From Hirundichthys speculiger (Eukaryota > Chordata > Actinopteri > Beloniformes > Exocoetidae), in NCBI GenBank assembly GCA_018398805.1, contig JAGFBZ010000703.1, positions 124,001 to 188,000 of the forward strand: DNA of 64,000 nucleotides, read 5' to 3'. A program made the translations under genes and the position numbers. A model generated the notes under the pieces. The model was not told the DNA's origin, did no database searches, and worked only from the letters and a program-made list of their open reading frames with translations. Of the stretch, positions 46,906 through 64,000 are shown one piece after another. How positions within the stretch are numbered: position 1 is the stretch's first letter; the number at the start of each line of letters is the position of its first letter.

Positions 46906-47235
46906 TTCTTTTTTTTTTTCTGGCCACATTTCTTCCTGGAAGAACAGGGAACCATAAACCATCAGGTGTGCATACAGTTGTAAACATATTTCTTCTTCGT
47001 GGATCATCACTGAACCTGATTTCAGCAGTTTCTGCAGCCGCCTTCGTTGTCCTGCTTGTTCAATGCAGACCAGTAATTCTGAATCAGTAACATTTTTTCC
47101 ACACCACAGGATGTGCCTTTTCACGTGGCTTTTTTTGGAATGAAAGTTCCTCACTGCATCAGGGGAGTTAAATGACTTGTTGGCAACTTTATAATCCCTT
47201 TTCTTCTTTTCCAGTGGGAGGTTCATACCTATCTG
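46906..47235 (-). other. Unassigned protein-like frame
   Basis: An open minus frame of about 110 codons after the Met at about 47229. It contains SPDAVRNFHSKKSHVKRH, then LWCGKNVTDSELLVCIEQAG and QRRRLQKLLKSGS, and ends in a lysine run encoded by a short A-tract. Its composition looks protein-like, unlike the low-complexity frames nearby. I do not recognise the family. It may be part of a transposon or retroposed gene, and no flanking ends were found. Confidence 0.3.
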
Positions 47236-47469
47236 CTCAGTTAACCTCATAACAGTCCTCCTCAAAAATGCCTCTTACGCCTCAGGACGCCGCCTGTTAA
47301 CAGGTTAAATCCAGGAGGTGACCCTTTTGCCATAATAGCATAACGAAAGGCACATTGTGAAATTTGGGAACATGGTGAAAATAATGTATATAGGTAAAGT
47401 AAAACTACTGAGTGAAGTAAAATTATACCTGTCAGTGTTTTATTTTATCTTAAACATTACATGCATAAC

Positions 47470-47518
47470 TACTGTAAAAACAAACAAACAAACAAACAAA
47501 AAACAAACAAAAAAAAAA
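47470..47518. repeat. (CAAA)n tract
   Basis: About ten CAAA units followed by an A-run. Confidence 0.9.
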
Positions 47519-47879
47519 CGCCAACTCGGCCATGTTTAGCACGGGCATGTATCACCAACAGCAGACTGCACCGAGATTCAAAGTGCGCCCCCTTGTGACT
47601 GACTGTAGTAGCTACAGGTTATAAGTCCCGCAAAAAAGTGACACTGAAAACGCAAGGCACTCAAATATAGTCTTACAGTTATTTTGGGTAGTTATTAGTT
47701 ATTATTATTCACTGTAATCTATGTCCAAGAGTCAATTTCCATTAGAAAAGATCGCTGTTTATTCGTTATTTGACAATATAAACAGACTTTGATCTCCTCA
47801 AGCTTTTATTTTGGTACTTCCGGTTCCCGGCATCTTGATTTTGCTTGTTAGCTAGATAATTAGTTTCACCCAGAACGTT

Positions 47880-47945
47880 TAGATTTAACATTTAGATTTA
47901 GATTTAACTTTTAGATTTAGATTTAACATTTATATTTAGATTAAA
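47880..47945. repeat. (TTTAGA)n-type tandem repeat
   Basis: Imperfect repeats built from ATTTAGATTTA and ACATTTAGATTT units, about 65 bp. Confidence 0.75.
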
Positions 47946-48067
47946 TTGGTTTCATAAATTTTAAAAGTGAACAAATTTGTGTTAAATGTGCCAAAAAGTG
48001 ACTTTCAAAAATTCACACGTTTTAAAACATGATTTGTAAGCTAAATGTGACTTAAATGTATTTCCAG

Positions 48068-48295
48068 CATGACCAACTTTACAATGGCACCTCATATGTT
48101 CTGAGACACCTGCATTCACGTAGCAGTCACCTTTCTGATGCAGCACTCAGGCCTCATTTAGTCAACAGCCACATTTTAAATGCCTATTTATCTAGATTAT
48201 CTAAAGCACAGCTAAAGCAGTCAGTTAATAAATGCAAACAACGGCTCCAAATACTGTTGAGACTTGAGCAGCAACTCAGACATTTTAAAGTCTGA
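48068..48295 (+). other. Candidate unassigned exon
   Basis: After TATTTCCAG (an acceptor-like site ending at 48067) a plus-strand frame runs 75 codons to a TGA: HDQLYNGTSYVLRHLHS, then LNAYLSRLSKAQLKQSVNKC and QRLQILLRLEQQLRHFKV. It is rich in Leu, Gln and Lys in a helical pattern. About 250 bp upstream lies ACTTCCGG (47816-47823), an ETS-type promoter motif. I recognise no family and found no partner exon, so it may be chance. Confidence 0.25.
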
Positions 48296-49538
48296 TGGGT
48301 TGGACTCTTCTCTTCCACTTGAGACACGCTGCCTGTCGCTGGTTTGAGTCCAAGTCAGGATCAGTGTTTGTGTCATCTCTTCTTTTTTTTTTTGTCATCA
48401 GCCATATTTACACTAAGACAGGACACAAAAACTTCAAAGGTTGTCAGATTCTTCCACACAACCCATCTAAACTGTTGTACTTTTCCACCACTTGCAGTAT
48501 ATTGAAACACCACAGGTGCTGTTGCAAGTCTTTGCTGCCAGGAACTTGAACGGCCCGTTTTGAAAAGGATCACATAAAAATAAAACCCCACCAGGAGCCA
48601 TCATTAGTGTCAACTGGCAGCATTAAATATATGATCCATGTAAGAGGAAGGGTTTTAATATTATGTTGACATTTAAGAGTTTAACAGACAGTTTAATCAC
48701 ACAGACTATTAGAAAAAAGGTGAGTCCACTCACATGACATTAACATTCTACATTTCCAATATTTTATAATCACATATAATTCATAGTCATAGTTCATGTT
48801 GTTTTAATGGTACATCAGCTGACTTCAGTTGTTAGCAGCAGTAAAGATCACCCCCCATCAGCTCAATGACGTTTTTGAGAAGAATCATAACTTAATGCAG
48901 CTATTGCAGTTAATATGGAAGGGTTTCCATTTACAGCTTGTGTCTAAAACGAAATAACTGTGCAGCGATGCGACAGAAACTGAGAGTCTGTTCTGCATCC
49001 CCTTATCCTAAACTGGTCTCACAGCAAAACGTGATAGTCACAAGGCAAAAACCATTTATGCTGATGGACAAAGCACAACTTTCAAAATAACGTATTTCAA
49101 AGTGAGACCCCTGTGTGTCAGGACCACACTAACGTCACTAACGTCTAAAATTTGGACTCTTTTTAAATACCTAAATCCAACAAACTGACTGAAGCCTAAC
49201 CGTGTAATTTCTACTACATTAAATTAATCGCACAGCCGCTGAAAGAGGAAGGAAAGGGTAAGTGACAGCAAAAATATGTTTCAGACTACAGTGACTCTAG
49301 AAGGCCCTGGCTTAGTTGAGACGAGCAGACATGTGTCAAATACCACAAACAAACAAACCATCCCAGCTTCTGTCATTCCAGTTTCACAAAACATCATGGG
49401 ACCATGTTAAAATAAATGGTTATCTTCATGTCTACATGCACAGAAAAAAGAGTTAAGCCTTACAGGACACATATCAGGACACAGCTTTATATATCAGGAA
49501 GGTCTGGTGATGGAAATCCACAGATTTCTATGAGACTG

Positions 49539-60788
<11,250 letters not shown>

Positions 60789-60942
60789 CTAAAAACAAAA
60801 AGAGGCATAATCAGTCAAATAATTCAGCATTAAAAAAGCAAACTGTTCAGCTGCTAAATGCTCCGTTCTATTCACATCCTTGAAAGATGGACATCCTTGA
60901 ATCCTTGGTAACTGGTTAGGTTGTGCATCTCTGTCTGTCCTG

Positions 60943-60953
60943 TATACATATAC

Positions 60954-61036
<83 letters not shown>
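60943..61036. repeat. (TA)n microsatellite
   Basis: About 90 bp of nearly pure TA, preceded by TATACATA variants. Predicted frames across it are artefacts of the repeat. Confidence 0.97.
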
Positions 61037-61039
<3 letters not shown>

Positions 61040-61984
61040 GATCTCACTGCAAAACATGAAACAGACCTGGGAATCCATACATTTGTGTCAAATTTCCACA
61101 ATTTTTGCAGTGTTTATATTTTTTTAGTTTTGCAATAGACTAAACACATCTATATAGAGGAAGAGGGTCTAAAGGAAATTCTGTCCAAAAGGACAAAAAA
61201 GTTGGGATTCGTGGATCAGACAGGTTTAAGTTCCACTCTGTCCCAACTTGATTCAAAGTCATTTTACTTTGAAACGTCATTTATGCTGTCAGCTGCTGTT
61301 TAGAATGTTTTACACACTGAAATCTACGTAAGGAATTATAATCAACCTGGTTGGGGTGAAGCAAACTTAATGGCTTTTATTCATTCAAACTGTAGCAACA
61401 TCAGGAAGCAAAGTCCCTGATTGGTTTCACTTTACTCTCTCAGGACACATAGAGAAAGTCTTTCATTACATTATATCTTTCAACCTAACACAAAGTGTCA
61501 CATTTGAGAGTGGTCACTTGTCAACGCCATCTAAATTTATAAATGAATACCACAATGTCATAATTACTAATAAATTGAAAATTAAAAGAGGAAAAAGAAA
61601 GAAAGAAAAGGAAGGGACATTTATTGTTCAAAATGTTGATACTGATGCTGAAAAAAGATGGGAAAATTTTGAATATTTTGAAAATCAGTATCATAAAACG
61701 ACTGGCCTACTGTTAAAATATACATCCTGTCGGGGTGCTATAGAAAAAAAAAACCTTGCATCCCTTCTAGGAATTATATTCGGAATGTGAATTAAATTGT
61801 AATTACTTATTGGGGCAACATACTTCAAAGACTAAAGGAGAACCGTATGTGCTTATTGCTGCTGACCAGTAAGGTTCTCTAACCGCCTGTTCTCCCTCCT
61901 AAGATGCTTTTATTTTGAAAAAAACTAAAACGGACATGGAGAGCGGTAAAAATCTGTGTACTTTTCAGTTCAGGTAGCAACTCA

Positions 61985-62267
61985 GGTAGCAATATTAACA
62001 ATTCACCCTGAAAAAAAAAATCTGGACTGCAACAAAACTTTCAAACCCCTTTGTTCAAGACAATCACGTCATTCCTCCATGTTCCATTAAATCTGCTCCA
62101 TGTGTTCACTGTCCTGCTGTTCTCTAGCTGGTTACTTCAGTGCGGCTCCATCTAGTGGCACAGATGTGTAATGACAACAGAAGGTCTAGTCCTTGATTAT
62201 AAAACTACCCCGTTTTTGAGAATATGACTTCTGGATAAAATATCGTCCTATATTTGGGCCAATACAG
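61985..62267. mobile_element. Truncated relative of the 52789-54353 element
   Basis: Matches 53210-53415 and then 54285-54353 of the larger copy (CTGGACTGCA, GCGGCTCCATCTAGTGGC, CCTTGATTATA, then ATATTTGGGCCAATACAG at the end). The left terminus is missing. Confidence 0.65.
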
Positions 62268-64000
62268 TAGTTTGATCAATTAATTATTCAACAGCAGATG
62301 GGTGATAGGAGAAAAAGACCAGACGCAGAGCTGGAGAGGCTTTGGTTCATCTATATATGAGCTGAGTTTTCATTCAGATTTACACAATATTGCAAATATT
62401 ATAGTATGTGATTCCAGCGCCGCCATGCTACCTGAACTGCCGCACTCAAAGCCATTTCCGGGTCACGTAAACCAGACAATTAAATATTGAAAACAAATTC
62501 AGTCCTGTGGCCCGATTTTTCATTTTGTATTTTTGATCAAATTCTTAAATTGAACTATTAAAAACCTGGCATTTAAAAAAAAAAAAAATGTGTTAGATTA
62601 AAAAGCGAAAAACAAAAAAACCCCATCACTTTTTAATTTTTTAAATTTTTGATTGACAATTGAAAATGGAAAGAACGAATGATACACAGATTGAAAGTTA
62701 CGTGACTTTAACATGGACATTTTCATTTTAAAGTTCTCCCAGACGGCAGATTCAACAGAAACAAGGTTATTTATAGCCCCTGCCAAGTGAAACTCCCCGT
62801 TAAAAGTTTCTGCTGTTACCTCAGAAATTACCTGTTTTAATGTTCTGATTGTGGCTCAGGATTTTGTTTGTAGACTTTTTAAAAAATTTTTTATAAAAAC
62901 AGGATGACATTAATGCCCTGGCAGTGGCAATAAGCTATATTTTGTTTTACATTTTTTAAGATGAGATTTACAATAAATATGTGTTACTGACGAGTGCTGA
63001 TGTTGAAAGTGTTTTAACAACAAATGTTATGACACTTTAGTTCATATGGCAGCAGAACATTTAAATAAAAGTGACCTTTACACTCTTTTGATTTCATTAT
63101 TTGATTTTGCCTATGCAATGCGATTAATCGGGATTAATCAGGGAAATCATGCGATCAATCGTGATTACAATTTTTAATCGTTCCCCAGCTCTATTATACA
63201 TATATAAAGACAAATCATTTTTCCATAAAACTATCAACATAAAATAACATAAGGAGTGTGTTGAAGTTGGAGTTTGGATTCACTAGATCATAAGGTGAAA
63301 GGTATAAAAGGAAAATTCTGAGTATAAATAGCAATATGAGTATATGATTTTAAAACAGAAGAAGCCCTTTAAATGAAATAAAAGTGGCATGTTTTATTTG
63401 TCTCCTGTAGTAACACATCTGGGCTTTGGTTTGGTGTCAAAAGGTCACATGGTTGGAAAAAAAACTCTGCAATAATATTTGGTTTGTTACAGGCAGTTGG
63501 CAACTTATCGATGGGTCCTAAATGAGAGTGTGTGGGATCTGAAATAAATATCTATCCAAACTAAAACTATGTTCGCCACAGTCGACCAAATTCCTGATCA
63601 CAGCAGCCATCTACTGAAATACATGGTGTTCTCCATCTGAAAGTTCCCAGTAAGAAGGTTTAGCAGGAAAACTCCCTGAGGTCAAAGGAAGGGAACTTTC
63701 TTAGCTCTTCTTTCAGTTTCGGTCTCATAAATAGGTGAGAAACACAGTCCTGTCCATCCTCATTGGTTTTCATCTGGTGTCACTCACAAATGTGAGCCTG
63801 GCCGATTAGCAAATGAAGTGCATTGATACGTCATTCAACGCTTTGACAACTAACTTCAGAGACAAATGAAGCATCTGTAACGTTTCATCGTGGCTTTCTG
63901 TTTATGTAGGAAAATGAAAAAATTCCTTTTTTTGTTACTGTGTCACATTTAGAGATGAGACTCTGTGTCTAAATGAAAACCTGGACACATTAACCCATAT

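Larger units (their letters stand above)
60789..64000. other. Upstream tph1 intron, no exon seen
   Basis: Searching the minus strand by eye for the preceding tph1 exon (the SDLD and MYGSELD region) found nothing. The interval holds a (TA)n tract, an element fragment at 61985-62267, an unassigned frame at 61518-61790 and otherwise featureless AT-rich DNA. Confidence 0.5.

Noticed and set aside
60872..61138. Four frames across 60.9-61.1 kb
   Set aside because: Artefacts of the (TA)n repeat, giving alternating Tyr-Ile peptides.
61518..61790. 90-codon plus-strand frame with a lysine-rich start
   Set aside because: No recognised domain, no splice context, AT-rich surroundings and no repeat ends, so I could not support it as a gene or element.

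Overview
The window looks like vertebrate nuclear DNA, almost certainly from a ray-finned (teleost) fish. The genes are split into short exons by long AT-rich introns, and the intergenic DNA is packed with cut-and-paste DNA transposon remnants and microsatellites of kinds typical of teleosts. I see no bacterial operons, CRISPR arrays or intact viral genomes. The species cannot be named from the sequence alone.

Two host genes are clear, both on the minus strand and lying head to tail. (1) cd81, a tetraspanin: all eight coding exons are intact (42397 down to 14047, 237 codons), with canonical splice sites, a promoter-like GC-rich segment upstream of the ATG and a probable 2.2 kb 3' UTR ending near 11.8 kb. 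(2) The catalytic and C-terminal part of a tryptophan hydroxylase, best matched to tph1: six exons from 60788 down to 49539. The N-terminal exons are not in the window and presumably lie beyond 64000. The first visible tph1 exon carries a one-base frameshift, which is either a sequence error or a real lesion. CD81 acts in membrane microdomains and TPH1 makes 5-hydroxytryptophan for serotonin, so they share a neighbourhood, not a pathway.

Layout: 0-0.4 kb, tail of a piggyBac-like transposase with a polyA tract. 0.4-11.8 kb, intergenic DNA with hAT, TA-flanked and LINE/SINE-like repeats, an 8 x 31 bp tandem array and a 500 bp compound tetranucleotide repeat. 11.8-42.4 kb, cd81, whose introns 1 and 2 hold at least seven DNA elements, including an element carrying a MADF-domain exon and a pair of inverted Myb/SANT-bearing elements. 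42.4-49.5 kb, intergenic. 49.5-60.8 kb, tph1 exons, with a 0.9 kb 14-bp minisatellite in the last intron and several nested transposons. 60.8-64 kb, the next tph1 intron with a (TA)n tract and an element fragment.

For many elements I could read both ends and target-site duplications by eye. Superfamily names rest on those ends and on short protein matches from memory, not on database searches.
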